A stretch of 64,000 bases of DNA from Phycisphaerae bacterium (GTDB taxonomy: Bacteria > Planctomycetota > Phycisphaerae > UBA1845 > CAIVHJ01). The notes under the pieces were generated by a model. That model saw only the letters and a list, made by a program, of their open reading frames with translations, searched no databases and was not told the origin of the DNA. The stretch lies in the NCBI GenBank assembly GCA_022072405.1, contig JAJVHX010000003.1, positions 106,706 to 170,705 of the forward strand. The letters are read 5' to 3'. Both the position numbers and the translations under genes were made by a program. Every line of letters starts with the position of its first letter. The first letter of the stretch is position 1. Shown one piece after another: positions 1 through 7,843 of this stretch.

Positions 1-56
1 CCACCATCACCAGCCAAGCGGAATGTTGCCTGTTCATCGTCGTGTCTTTCAAAGTT

Positions 57-725
57 TCAGGGACCGATTCGTGGAGTATTTTTCGGGTCGAGGCTGCGCC
101 AAAGATACCAGGTGGCGATGCTGCGATAGGGGCGGTACTTTTCACCCAGATCGACCAGTTGGGTGCGTTTCGGCTTGAGCGGCAGTTCATTGTGTCGCTT
201 CAAGGCAGTGACCAGTCCCAGATCATCCACCGGCCAGACATCGGCCCGCCGCAGGCTGAAGATCAGAATCATCTCAGCCGTCCAGACCCCAACGCCGTGA
301 ATATCCGTCAGCGATTCAATGACTTGCTCATCGCTCAATTTCCTGAGCCGGGCGGGTTTGATGGCGCCGCTCAGGAAATGGTCGCACAAACTGCGCATAA
401 AGCTCACCTTCATCCGCGACAGTCCGCACGTCCGAAGTTGATCATCGCTCAACTTGACGAGGTGGGTCGGTGTAATATTCTTCCGCGGGCATAATGCCAG
501 TATTCGCCCGGTGATGGTCTGGGCCGCCTTCATCGACAGCTGCTGGTGGACGATCGAGAGGGCCAGGGCGGTAAATGGATGGTGAACGATGTCGGGTTGG
601 AAGGGTCCGATTGCGGAAATAATCCGCTTCATCAGCGGATCAGCCTGCCCCAGCCTCCGCCGGGCAGCACGCACGACCGCCGCTTCGGCAAATGTGGTAA
701 TGGTCGCGTTTGGCGTGGTACTCAT
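57..725 (-). CDS. DNA-3-methyladenine glycosylase II family (HhH-GPD)
   Basis: A 222-residue base-excision repair glycosylase that would remove alkylated purines such as 3-methyladenine from DNA in the cytoplasm. A helix-hairpin-helix at about residues 139-160 (DIHGVGVWTAEMIL) is followed by PVDDLG, where the second Asp (residue 168) fits the catalytic aspartate of the AlkA family. There is no Ada-type N-terminal extension, so this is the short single-domain form. It is divergent from the POT transporter gene; about 250 bases separate them and hold one copy of a dispersed palindrome. No clear ribosome binding site precedes the ATG. The family assignment is firm, the exact lesion range is not. 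Confidence 0.9.
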   Translation of the reverse strand: MSTTPNATITTFAEAAVVRAARRRLGQADPLMKRIISAIGPFQPDIVHHPFTALALSIVHQQLSMKAAQTITGRILALCPRKNITPTHLVKLSDDQLRTCGLSRMKVSFMRSLCDHFLSGAIKPARLRKLSDEQVIESLTDIHGVGVWTAEMILIFSLRRADVWPVDDLGLVTALKRHNELPLKPKRTQLVDLGEKYRPYRSIATWYLWRSLDPKNTPRIGP

Positions 726-798
726 GTAATCTGAAGTCTAACCGTAAACCCTTCGGGCTGCCAATTCCTGTAGGCGGTTAATATTCACCAATAGGAGC

Positions 799-832
799 GT
801 CGCGCCGGCTGAAGCCTGCGGCTCTTTGAATT
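799..832 (+). repeat. REP-like palindromic repeat, copy A
   Basis: GC-rich palindrome of the type CGCGCnGGCTGAAGCC(T/C)GCGGCTC followed by a TTGAATT tail, in the gap between the glycosylase and transporter genes. The same element recurs at seven places in this window, almost always between genes. Confidence 0.7.
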
Positions 833-974
833 TCTTAACGGGCGGTCGTCTGATTATTACCCATCCTGCTTGACCGAACCCCACTCTTTTGCGAGACTTT
901 ACACCATTCCGGGCGGACCTTTGGCGCACCCCCGCCCAACCTCTTCTGCCATTCTCTTGTGTGGAGATCAACTC

Positions 975-2471
975 TTGTCAGATATAGCCCCAAGGCCCGA
1001 TGAACGAACATTCATGGGACATCCCGTTGGTTTGTTTGTACTTTTCACAACTGAAATGTGGGAGCGATTCAGCTTTTACAGTATGCGCGGATTTCTTGTT
1101 TTATACATGACCAATGTACTTGCTTATAACGATAAGCTGGCTAATGGTATATATGGTGCTTATCTTGGATTTGTTTATGCGACTACCTTTCTGGGAGGAA
1201 TATTAGCCGATCGCCTGTTGGGCCAGCGGTTGGCGATTTTCATCGGCGGCATATTAATGGCTGTTGGTCAGTTTACTTTAATGGCCAACGCGCTACTTAT
1301 GGGTGCAGGGCAAACGGATACTGTAATCAATTCGATGTTTTTTATTGGTCTTGGATTTCTCTCGACGGGTAATGGTTTTTTTAAACCAAATATTTCAACT
1401 ATAGTCGGTAGTTTATATCAGCAAGGTGATACGCGTCGCGATGGTGCCTTTACAATTTTTTATATGGGGATCAATATTGGTGCAGCTCTCGCAGGATTGT
1501 CAGGTCAGGCAGCCGAAGCTTGGGGTTGGTATTGGGGATTCATGCTGGCTGGCAGCGGAATGGTTCTCAGTCTGATTGTACTTGTATTTGGCAAAAATAA
1601 ACTACAGGGTAAGGGATTACCGCCGGTGGCTGGTGCCCCATGGATAAAATGGCTGGGGCTTCCTAAATTTTTCTGGGTGCTTATTGGTGCGCTCATTGTT
1701 GTTCCTACAATTTCCTACTTCGTAGCGCATCCAACCTGGGTTCAAAATATTTCTTTATATATTGCTGTACCGGTATTGGGCTATCTTCTATGGGAAGCTT
1801 TCCGTGGTACGCGAGAAGAAACGGGACGGATGATAGTTATTATTATTTTGTGCTCTTTCTCCATGATGTTCTGGGCGTTCTTTGAATTAGCTGGCAGCGC
1901 GATCAACATCTTTACCGATCGCTATGTAAACCGTGATTTAGATATTTGGGGATGGCAGTGGGAAGCCAAGGCTTCGTTAATTACTGCTTCTTTAAATGCC
2001 GTATTTATTGTCATTCTTGGAATTCCCTTTGCGCGCTTATGGGTATGGCTGAATCGAAGGAACCTTGAGCCTTCTTCTCCCTTGAAGTTTTCGCTTGGTT
2101 TAATGCAGTTGGCATTAGGTTTTGTCATGATGTATCTGGGCGCAGTTCAAGCGGGGGATAATGGAAAATGTAATATTATGTATATCGTTCTGGGATTTTT
2201 ATTCCACACCACTGGCGAGCTTTGCCTTTCACCTGTTGGCTTATCGACTATCACAAAACTGGCACCCGGGAGGTTAGTCGGCATGTTCATGGGGGTGTGG
2301 TTTTTGGCATCATCGCTCGGAAACATTTTTGGCGGATGGGTTGGAGGTCAGTCTGAAGAGTATGGGTTTGCTACTGTTTTTAAGGGGATAGCCATTGCTG
2401 GTGGCGCCTCTGGAGTATTATTGCTTATTCTGACCCCAGTAATAAAGAAACTGATGTACGGGGTGAAGTAG
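975..2471 (+). CDS. POT/PTR family proton-dependent oligopeptide transporter
   Basis: A 498-residue major facilitator protein of the inner membrane that imports di- and tripeptides with protons. The POT signature ExxER is visible as EMWERFSFY close to the N-terminus, and FFKPNISTIVGSLY matches the second POT signature; hydrophobic segments fit 12-14 helices. The start is placed at TTG 975, with GGAG eight bases upstream, because homologues begin just before the ERTFMGHPVGLF block; an ATG at 870 would add 35 unconserved residues. The coding sequence uses noticeably more A/T-ending codons than the neighbouring crotonase genes. Its stop shares one base with the start of the next gene, so the two are probably cotranscribed. 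Substrate is inferred from the family only. Confidence 0.9.
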   Translation: MSDIAPRPDERTFMGHPVGLFVLFTTEMWERFSFYSMRGFLVLYMTNVLAYNDKLANGIYGAYLGFVYATTFLGGILADRLLGQRLAIFIGGILMAVGQFTLMANALLMGAGQTDTVINSMFFIGLGFLSTGNGFFKPNISTIVGSLYQQGDTRRDGAFTIFYMGINIGAALAGLSGQAAEAWGWYWGFMLAGSGMVLSLIVLVFGKNKLQGKGLPPVAGAPWIKWLGLPKFFWVLIGALIVVPTISYFVAHPTWVQNISLYIAVPVLGYLLWEAFRGTREETGRMIVIIILCSFSMMFWAFFELAGSAINIFTDRYVNRDLDIWGWQWEAKASLITASLNAVFIVILGIPFARLWVWLNRRNLEPSSPLKFSLGLMQLALGFVMMYLGAVQAGDNGKCNIMYIVLGFLFHTTGELCLSPVGLSTITKLAPGRLVGMFMGVWFLASSLGNIFGGWVGGQSEEYGFATVFKGIAIAGGASGVLLLILTPVIKKLMYGVK

Positions 2472-2863
2472 TGAAGGCGGAGTTACGGGTGGGGAATGAG
2501 GCGGAGGTGGAGGTGGAGGTGACGCCGGAGATGTGTCCGGCGTTTGATGGGGTGGTAGTCCATCCGATTTATTCCACCTGGTCGCTGGCCCATCATATGG
2601 AATTGGCTGCCCGACAGGTGTTGGCTCCCCATCTGGAAGAACATGAAGAGGGCATCGGCACCCATCTGAGTATCGATCATCTCGCTCCGTCACCGATCGG
2701 CAAGAGGGTGCGGGTGGTGGCCCGGTGTGTGGAAGTGGATGACCGGCGGGTGATCTGCGAGATCAACGCTTACGAAGGTGCTCGCCATATCGGCAAGGGG
2801 ATGCAGGTCCAGCGGGTATTACCCAAAACCGTCCTGAAAGCGCTGATCGAGCGTCATCAATAA
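2471..2863 (+). CDS. FlK-like hotdog-fold thioesterase
   Basis: A 130-residue single hotdog domain resembling the fluoroacetyl-CoA thioesterase (FlK) group, likely hydrolysing a short or aromatic acyl-CoA in the cytoplasm. Conserved features are the central helix ending in a VGT-like turn (GIGTHLSIDHLAPSPIG) and the closing strand GARHIGKGMQVQRVL. The GTG start overlaps the last base of the transporter stop codon, which suggests translational coupling. The N-terminus has a short GGTGGA micro-repeat giving alternating Glu-Val. Placed upstream of a phenylacetyl-CoA-type gene block, it could clear dead-end CoA thioesters, as PaaI does in that pathway; that role is inference and the sequence is not closely PaaI-like. 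Confidence 0.7.
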   Translation: MKAELRVGNEAEVEVEVTPEMCPAFDGVVVHPIYSTWSLAHHMELAARQVLAPHLEEHEEGIGTHLSIDHLAPSPIGKRVRVVARCVEVDDRRVICEINAYEGARHIGKGMQVQRVLPKTVLKALIERHQ

Positions 2864-2896
2864 CAGGAAATTAATCTGTTGATCGGATATAGAGAC

Positions 2897-2928
2897 ACGC
2901 GCAGACTGAAGTCCGCAGCTCGTTGAAT
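2897..2928 (+). repeat. REP-like palindromic repeat, copy B
   Basis: Degenerate copy (CGCAGACTGAAGTCCGCAGCTCGTTGAAT) of the dispersed palindrome, between the thioesterase and EthD-like genes. The base changes on both arms are compensatory, so the stem is kept. Confidence 0.65.
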
Positions 2929-2943
2929 AATGAAAGGAAGAAT

Positions 2944-3243
2944 ATGGTTAAACTCATCGCTGTCTACACCAAGCCGGATGACACGGCGGCCTTTGATAAG
3001 CACTATAACGAAGTGCATACCCCGCTGGTTCGCCGGATGCCTGGATTGCAGAAGCTGGAAGTCAGTCGCTGCTATGGGGCGCCGATGGGTGATCCGCGTT
3101 ATTATCTGCTAGCCGAGATGTATTTCGATAGTCGCGATGCCCTGATCGCCGCCCTCAAGAGTGACGCCGGTAAGGCGGCCGGCAAAGATCTCATGGGCTT
3201 CGCCGCCAAATATGTTCATATGATGTTCGCAGAAGTCAATTGA
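2944..3243 (+). CDS. EthD-family dimeric alpha+beta barrel protein
   Basis: A 99-residue protein of the EthD family, small ferredoxin-like barrels often coded beside catabolic genes; their chemistry is usually unknown. Seen here are the opening strand KLIAVYTKP, the conserved HYNEVHTPLVRRMPGL helix and the GDPRYYLLAEMYFDS strand. The ATG at 2944 is chosen because AAAGGAAG sits five bases before it; an upstream in-frame start would lack this. It follows the thioesterase and precedes the phenylacetate block with about 850 bases between, so a link to that pathway is possible but not shown. Confidence 0.8.
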   Translation: MVKLIAVYTKPDDTAAFDKHYNEVHTPLVRRMPGLQKLEVSRCYGAPMGDPRYYLLAEMYFDSRDALIAALKSDAGKAAGKDLMGFAAKYVHMMFAEVN

Positions 3244-3340
3244 TCAAGGGGGAGATGATTTTGGAGCATACATACAGTTTAAAGAGTTGATTATCTGTCG
3301 TACTTCATCGTGAGTAAAAAAAGAGAATCTTCCGAAGATT

Positions 3341-3395
3341 TCAGATTCGTAATTCCTGATTTGATATTTCAGATTTGAAATTTCAGATCAATTCA
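3341..3395. repeat. A/T-rich palindromic repeat shared with the next gene
   Basis: The 16-mer ATTTCAGATTTGAAAT at 3366-3381 lies in a run of TTTCAGAT/TTTGAAAT half-sites. The identical 16-mer occurs at 3775-3790, inside the four-helix bundle gene, where it is read in frame. Confidence 0.6.
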
Positions 3396-3483
3396 AACAG
3401 TATCATATTTCTGAATGCGCAATTAAATAATTAGTACGGAATGATTGCAGGGGGACGAAACGGTCATTAGCGAGTGCAAGACC

Positions 3484-3987
3484 ATGAAATACGAGCGATT
3501 CGAGCAATTGCCGGTATGGAGGGATGCGCAGCAACTGGCCCTGCGTATTTATCAGGTGACGGAAGAGGCTGCGTTTCGGACAGCGGGTGATTTAATCAGC
3601 CAATTACGACGGGCAGCGCTTTCGGTATCCAACAATATTGCCGAGGGATTTGAACGGGGCAGTACTGCCGATTTACTGACTTTCCTTTATATCGCGCGCG
3701 GATCAGCAGGAGAAGTGCGTTCCCTGTTGTGCTTTTGTGAGCAATGGTCCCGCACGCAGAGTTTCAAATCTCAAATTTCAGATTTGAAATCACTGGCGGA
3801 GGGTTGCTCCCGTCAGATTCGCGCCTGGGCGGATGCATTACAGAACAGTGATATCAAAGGCCAACGACATTTAACGGATAACTCTCGATCCGTGTTTGAA
3901 CACAAGCGTAATGCCGCGATATTCTGGGATAGAATTGATCAATTGCACCGTGAATATCAAAATGATGGTAATCAATTGCCAACTTAA
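3484..3987 (+). CDS. Four-helix bundle protein (S23/IVP family)
   Basis: A 167-residue protein of the family once named S23 ribosomal proteins, encoded in rRNA intervening sequences of some bacteria and free-standing in others; function unknown. The family pattern is seen in QLPVWRDAQQLALRIY, LISQLRRAALSVSNNIAEGF and FLYIARGSAGEVRSLL. The ATG at 3484 is chosen because the family begins with MKYxxFExLxVW; an upstream in-frame start adds 13 unconserved residues. Odd feature: an A/T-rich palindromic repeat found in the upstream gap is also inside the coding sequence (3760-3790), read as FKSQISDLKS, so the repeat appears to have entered the gene in frame. The C-terminal 40 residues beyond the bundle are unrecognised. 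Confidence 0.8.
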   Translation: MKYERFEQLPVWRDAQQLALRIYQVTEEAAFRTAGDLISQLRRAALSVSNNIAEGFERGSTADLLTFLYIARGSAGEVRSLLCFCEQWSRTQSFKSQISDLKSLAEGCSRQIRAWADALQNSDIKGQRHLTDNSRSVFEHKRNAAIFWDRIDQLHREYQNDGNQLPT

Positions 3988-4002
3988 TAAACTTGGAACT
4001 GG

Positions 4003-4041
4003 ATTCAAAATGCCAAGAGCCGCGGATTTAGCCCGCGCGGA
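4003..4041 (-). repeat. REP-like palindromic repeat, copy C (reverse orientation)
   Basis: Reverse-oriented copy: the minus strand reads GCGCGGGCTAAATCCGCGGC then TCTTGGCATTTTGAAT. It lies between the four-helix bundle gene and the first crotonase gene. Confidence 0.65.
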
Positions 4042-4098
4042 GTCCATATTGACGATTCTTATAATCAGCTCGATTTCTTTCAGATTTAAGAGGTACTT

Positions 4099-4932
4099 AT
4101 GTCCGCCTATTCCGGCCAGGAACCATCGTCCTTTAACTTTCAGAATATTCTCTACGCTAAGAGTGGCCGAACCGCCACAGTGACAATTAATCGACCTGAG
4201 GTGCACAATTGCGTCAATCTGCCGACGCTGCGCGAATTGCAACAGGCCTTTCAGGATGCTTCCTGGGATGATGCGATCGCGGTGCTGGTGCTGACCGGTG
4301 CTGGGGATCGGGCCTTCTGCACCGGCGCTGATCTGCGCGAGCAACAGGCGGAGATGATCGACTCACCGAACAATTACTGGAAGTGGATGGGTGAATTCTG
4401 TCGCACGCATGAGTTGTTGCGCCATATCGGTAAACCCACCATTGCCCGGCTGAATGGCATCACGGTTGGCGGCGGTAACGAATTCAACATGTCCTGTGAC
4501 TTGGCCATCGCCGCTGATGATGTGTATATCAAGCAGGTCGGAGCAGCCATGGGCAGTGTGGCGGCGGCGGGGGCGACACAGTGGCTGCCGCTGATCGTGG
4601 GAGATCGCCGGGCCAGGGAAATCCTGTTTTTATGCGAGGAAATTCCGGCAGCCAAGGCGCTGGAGTGGGGCCTGGTGAATCAGGTCGTCCCGCGCCGTCA
4701 GCTCGATGCTGCAGTTGAGGAAATGTGCACCCAATTGGCGAATAAAATGCCCGAGTGCATCCGCTACGCCAAGCAGCAGCTTAATTTCTGGAAGGATTTT
4801 TCCTGGTATCAGACCATTGGCCACGCCCGCGACTGGCTCGCTATTCACAACCGCGCCCCCGAAGTGCACGAAGGCTGCAATGCATTCCTCCAGAAGCGCC
4901 AACCCAACTATGATGCGTTGAGACCCCAATAG
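4099..4932 (+). CDS. Enoyl-CoA hydratase/isomerase family protein, MenB-like
   Basis: A 277-residue crotonase-fold enzyme acting on a CoA thioester. Oxyanion-hole segments are AFCTGADL and GITVGGGNEFNMSCDL. The stretch QVGAAMGSVAAAG followed by RAREILFLCEEIPAAKALEWGLVNQVVP resembles MenB and related ring-forming or ring-opening crotonases more than true hydratases: the second hydratase glutamate (QPE in the next gene) is absent. It opens a block of three crotonases, PaaH, thiolase, PaaA and PaaB, with 27 bases before the next start, so it may act on a cyclic CoA intermediate of aromatic degradation. That is inference; the exact reaction cannot be read from sequence. Confidence 0.8.
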   Translation: MSAYSGQEPSSFNFQNILYAKSGRTATVTINRPEVHNCVNLPTLRELQQAFQDASWDDAIAVLVLTGAGDRAFCTGADLREQQAEMIDSPNNYWKWMGEFCRTHELLRHIGKPTIARLNGITVGGGNEFNMSCDLAIAADDVYIKQVGAAMGSVAAAGATQWLPLIVGDRRAREILFLCEEIPAAKALEWGLVNQVVPRRQLDAAVEEMCTQLANKMPECIRYAKQQLNFWKDFSWYQTIGHARDWLAIHNRAPEVHEGCNAFLQKRQPNYDALRPQ

Positions 4933-4959
4933 GGCGATGTCAAACAAGAGGAGCCGGCG

Positions 4960-5730
4960 ATGTCCGAACTGATTATCAGCAGCATTGATCAGCACGTGGG
5001 TATGATCAAACTCCATCGTCCTGAGGTGCTCAATGCGCTGAATCTGGAACTGATGAGGCAGCTCGTTGAGCAACTGGAGGCTTTTGAACAGGATGAAAAT
5101 ATCTATGTGATGCTGCTGACCGGCAGTGATAAGGTGTGGGCAGCGGGAGCGGATATCAACGATATGGCCAGTACGACGATGGTGGAGATGTATAACCGCA
5201 ATCAGTTCGCTCGCTGGGAGCGGATAAAGAAAATCTCTAAACCGATCGTTGCAGCGGTGAATGGTTATGCGCTTGGGGGCGGCTGTGAGTTGATGATGCA
5301 CTGCGATATTATCGTGGCGGCTGAAAATGCCCGAATAGGCCAACCCGAAATCAATATCGGCGTGATGCCCGGAGCGGGCGGCACACAGCGTTTGACCCGT
5401 GCCGTCGGCAAAGCCACCGCAATGGATGTGGTGCTCAGCGGTCGATTTCTGACGGCTCGCGAAGCGCTCGAATATGGCCTGGTGTCGCGCGTCGTCCCGG
5501 CGGAAAACTGCTATTCCGAAGCTCTGCGGATCGCCCACGAACTATGCACCAAGTCACCCATTGCCCTGCGACTGGCCAAAGATGCGGTTCTTAAAGCCCA
5601 CGAAATGTCCCTTACTGATGGCCTCGAATATGAGCGCAAACTTTTCTACATGCTCTTCGCCACTCACGACCAGAAGGAAGGCATGGCTGCTTTTCTCCAG
5701 AAACGACCGCCGGTGTATAATGGAACATAG
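4960..5730 (+). CDS. paaF: Enoyl-CoA hydratase, PaaF-like
   Basis: A 256-residue crotonase that keeps both catalytic glutamates of hydratases: one in YALGGGCELMMHCDI and one in QPEINIGVMPGAGGTQRL. In the phenylacetate pathway PaaF hydrates 2,3-dehydroadipyl-CoA to 3-hydroxyadipyl-CoA. The neighbours PaaG, PaaH, a ketoadipyl-type thiolase, PaaA and PaaB support this role, although general enoyl-CoA hydratases of fatty acid oxidation have the same motifs. AAGAGGAG precedes the ATG. The gene lies 27 bases after the MenB-like crotonase and 52 bases before paaG, consistent with one operon. Confidence 0.8.
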   Translation: MSELIISSIDQHVGMIKLHRPEVLNALNLELMRQLVEQLEAFEQDENIYVMLLTGSDKVWAAGADINDMASTTMVEMYNRNQFARWERIKKISKPIVAAVNGYALGGGCELMMHCDIIVAAENARIGQPEINIGVMPGAGGTQRLTRAVGKATAMDVVLSGRFLTAREALEYGLVSRVVPAENCYSEALRIAHELCTKSPIALRLAKDAVLKAHEMSLTDGLEYERKLFYMLFATHDQKEGMAAFLQKRPPVYNGT

Positions 5731-5782
5731 CGTTAGCACATCTAAGGTACGCCATATCATTACTTGTTGGATTTAACTTAAA

Positions 5783-6577
5783 ATGAGTGAACCGGTAATT
5801 AATCTCGAATCTAAAGAAAACGTTGGTCTGATCACATTCAACCGTCCGGAAGTGTTTAATGCCTTCGATGAGCGGATGACCGGTGAGTTGACGGCGGCGC
5901 TCAAGGCGGTGGAGAAAAATGTTGCCGTGCGGGCAGTAGTGATCACCGGGGCGGGCAAGGCCTTCTGTTCCGGGCAGGATCTGAAAAACCTGGAGGCGGG
6001 GTATCGCTCGGGGACGGCTCCCCTGCTGGGCGGACGGTTGCGACAGGGCTATAACCCGATCATTCAGAAGATGCGGAGCATGGAAAAACCGATTATTGCC
6101 GCGATCAATGGTGTGGCGGCGGGGGCGGGGGCAAGTCTGGCGCTGGCGGCTGATTTACGCACCATGGCCTCTGGTGCTGCTTTGATTGAAGTATTTATTA
6201 ATGTGGGTTTAGTACCCGATTCGGGCAGTACCTTTTTCCTGCCTCGTCTGGTAGGATTAAGCCGGGCGATGGAAATGTGCATCACCGGCGATAAAATGAC
6301 GGCGGATGAGGCTTTGCGGTTGGGACTGGTGAATCGGGTTTATCCACTGGACACGCTGCTGGAAGAAACCATGAAATGGGCCAGGCAGCTGGCCAATCTG
6401 CCGACCCGGGCCATCGGATTAACGAAGCGACTGTTGAATCAGTCATTGGATCAGCCGCTGGAGGCGCAACTGGAGGCGGAGGCTTTTTTGCAGGAAACCG
6501 CCGGTCAGACGGCGGATCATCTCGAGGGTGTGCAAGCCTTTCTAGAGAAGCGCCCGGCGAAATTTCAGGGACGTTAA
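5783..6577 (+). CDS. paaG: 1,2-epoxyphenylacetyl-CoA isomerase PaaG
   Basis: A 264-residue crotonase. The PaaG pattern is seen in GAGASLALAADL and FINVGLVPDSGSTFFLPRLVG, where an Asp-Ser replaces the second hydratase glutamate region. PaaG converts the ring epoxide made by PaaABCE into the oxepin-CoA and later shifts a double bond in the opened chain. C-terminal HLEGVQAFLEKRPAKFQG is the usual family end. It is followed three bases later by paaH, so coupled expression is likely. Confidence is high for the PaaG subgroup, helped by the PaaA and PaaB genes downstream. Confidence 0.85.
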   Translation: MSEPVINLESKENVGLITFNRPEVFNAFDERMTGELTAALKAVEKNVAVRAVVITGAGKAFCSGQDLKNLEAGYRSGTAPLLGGRLRQGYNPIIQKMRSMEKPIIAAINGVAAGAGASLALAADLRTMASGAALIEVFINVGLVPDSGSTFFLPRLVGLSRAMEMCITGDKMTADEALRLGLVNRVYPLDTLLEETMKWARQLANLPTRAIGLTKRLLNQSLDQPLEAQLEAEAFLQETAGQTADHLEGVQAFLEKRPAKFQGR

Positions 6578-6580
6578 GCC

Positions 6581-7792
6581 ATGATCCAGAATGTCGGGTT
6601 GTTGGGCGGTGGGACGATGGGGGCGGGGATCGCCCAGGTGGCCATCGCCAACGGCTGTGTGGTTCACCTGCTGGAAGCCACTCCTGAATTAGCCGAAGCA
6701 GCGGTCGAACGGGTTTTTGCGGCGCTGGACAAGCTAGCTGACAAACGCAAATTATCACCGGTGGAAGTCGAGCGGGCCAAGCAGCGGCTGTTCCCTGCCA
6801 AGGGACCGGAACACCTGCGCGACAGCGACATTGTCATCGAAGCCATTCTCGAAGAACTGGATCTCAAGGCGCGGGCCCTCGCCCCGATCATCAAGCTGGT
6901 CCGGCAGGATTGTATTTTCGCGAGCAACACCTCCTCATTATCAATAACGCAACTGGGAGATCGACTGGGGATTCCGCGGCGAATCTGCGGGATGCACTTT
7001 TTTAATCCCGTAACGGTCATGCCGCTGGTGGAGGTAATTGCCGGTCGTTATACCGATCCCGAACGAATCGATCGGGTGGCAGAACTGGCGGTCAGTTGGG
7101 GCAAACCGGTGGTGCGGGCCAAGGATACGCCCGGATTCGTGGTCAATCGCGTGGCCCGGCCCTATTACCTGGAGGCCTTACGCATTCTCGAGGAGAAAAA
7201 AGCATCGTGTGATGCGGTAGATCTGATCATGACGGAAGTGGCGGGTTTTCGCATGGGTCCGTTCGCGCTGATGGATCTGGTGGGGATTGATGTCAATTAT
7301 GCGGTGACTTGTTCGATATATGAACAATCGGGTCAGCCGGCACGATTCCGCCCATCCGATATACAGGCCCGGCTGGTGCAGCAGCGCAAACTGGGGCGCA
7401 AGAGCGGCAGCGGATTCTATGATTACAAGGATCCCACCAAGCCGGAAATTGCCTATCGGCTTGATCCGGAGCCGTTTGAACTGGGATCGCGAATCCGTGA
7501 GGGCTGGGAGAAACTGCGCAAGACCGGAAGCTGGGATATCGGCGTGGAGAGTGGTTATGTGCTGGGTCGTATTCTGATGACGCTGATGAATGAAGCTGCC
7601 CTGGCTGAGCAGGAAGGGGTTGCTTCAGCGGAGGATATCGACGTGGCCATGAAGCTGGGCACGAATTATCCGCGCGGCCTGCTGGAATGGGCGGAGGAAA
7701 TAGGCCACGAGCGCATTGGCAGCTTTCTTCGCGCTCTGAATGACGAGGTTGACGATGATCGTTATCTGCCGGCCAAGCGGTTTCTTTTCTGA
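6581..7792 (+). CDS. paaH: 3-hydroxyacyl-CoA dehydrogenase, PaaH-like
   Basis: A 403-residue NAD-dependent dehydrogenase. The Rossmann motif is GGGTMGAGIAQVA near the N-terminus; GMHFFNPVTVMPLVE holds the catalytic His region, and AKDTPGFVVNR is the family hinge. After the helical domain (RKLGRKSGSGFYDY) a partial second C-terminal domain follows (GRILMTLMNEAALAEQEGV), giving a length between the 280-residue general enzyme and the roughly 500-residue PaaH proteins. In the pathway it would oxidise 3-hydroxyadipyl-CoA to 3-oxoadipyl-CoA. It starts three bases after paaG, with the thiolase 51 bases downstream. Use in fatty acid or butyrate metabolism remains possible. Confidence 0.83.
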   Translation: MIQNVGLLGGGTMGAGIAQVAIANGCVVHLLEATPELAEAAVERVFAALDKLADKRKLSPVEVERAKQRLFPAKGPEHLRDSDIVIEAILEELDLKARALAPIIKLVRQDCIFASNTSSLSITQLGDRLGIPRRICGMHFFNPVTVMPLVEVIAGRYTDPERIDRVAELAVSWGKPVVRAKDTPGFVVNRVARPYYLEALRILEEKKASCDAVDLIMTEVAGFRMGPFALMDLVGIDVNYAVTCSIYEQSGQPARFRPSDIQARLVQQRKLGRKSGSGFYDYKDPTKPEIAYRLDPEPFELGSRIREGWEKLRKTGSWDIGVESGYVLGRILMTLMNEAALAEQEGVASAEDIDVAMKLGTNYPRGLLEWAEEIGHERIGSFLRALNDEVDDDRYLPAKRFLF

Positions 7793-7843
7793 TCGACATT
7801 TCCTGCATTCGGTTCACACGTCTTATTTTTCTGGTGAGTGAAT

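Noticed and set aside
870..974. Longer start (ATG 870) for the POT transporter
   Set aside because: The added 35 residues are not transporter-like and have no ribosome site, while TTG 975 has GGAG at a good distance.
2498..2530. GGTGGA micro-repeat as a regulatory or variable tract
   Set aside because: Only three units, inside a coding start, explained by alternating Glu-Val codons.
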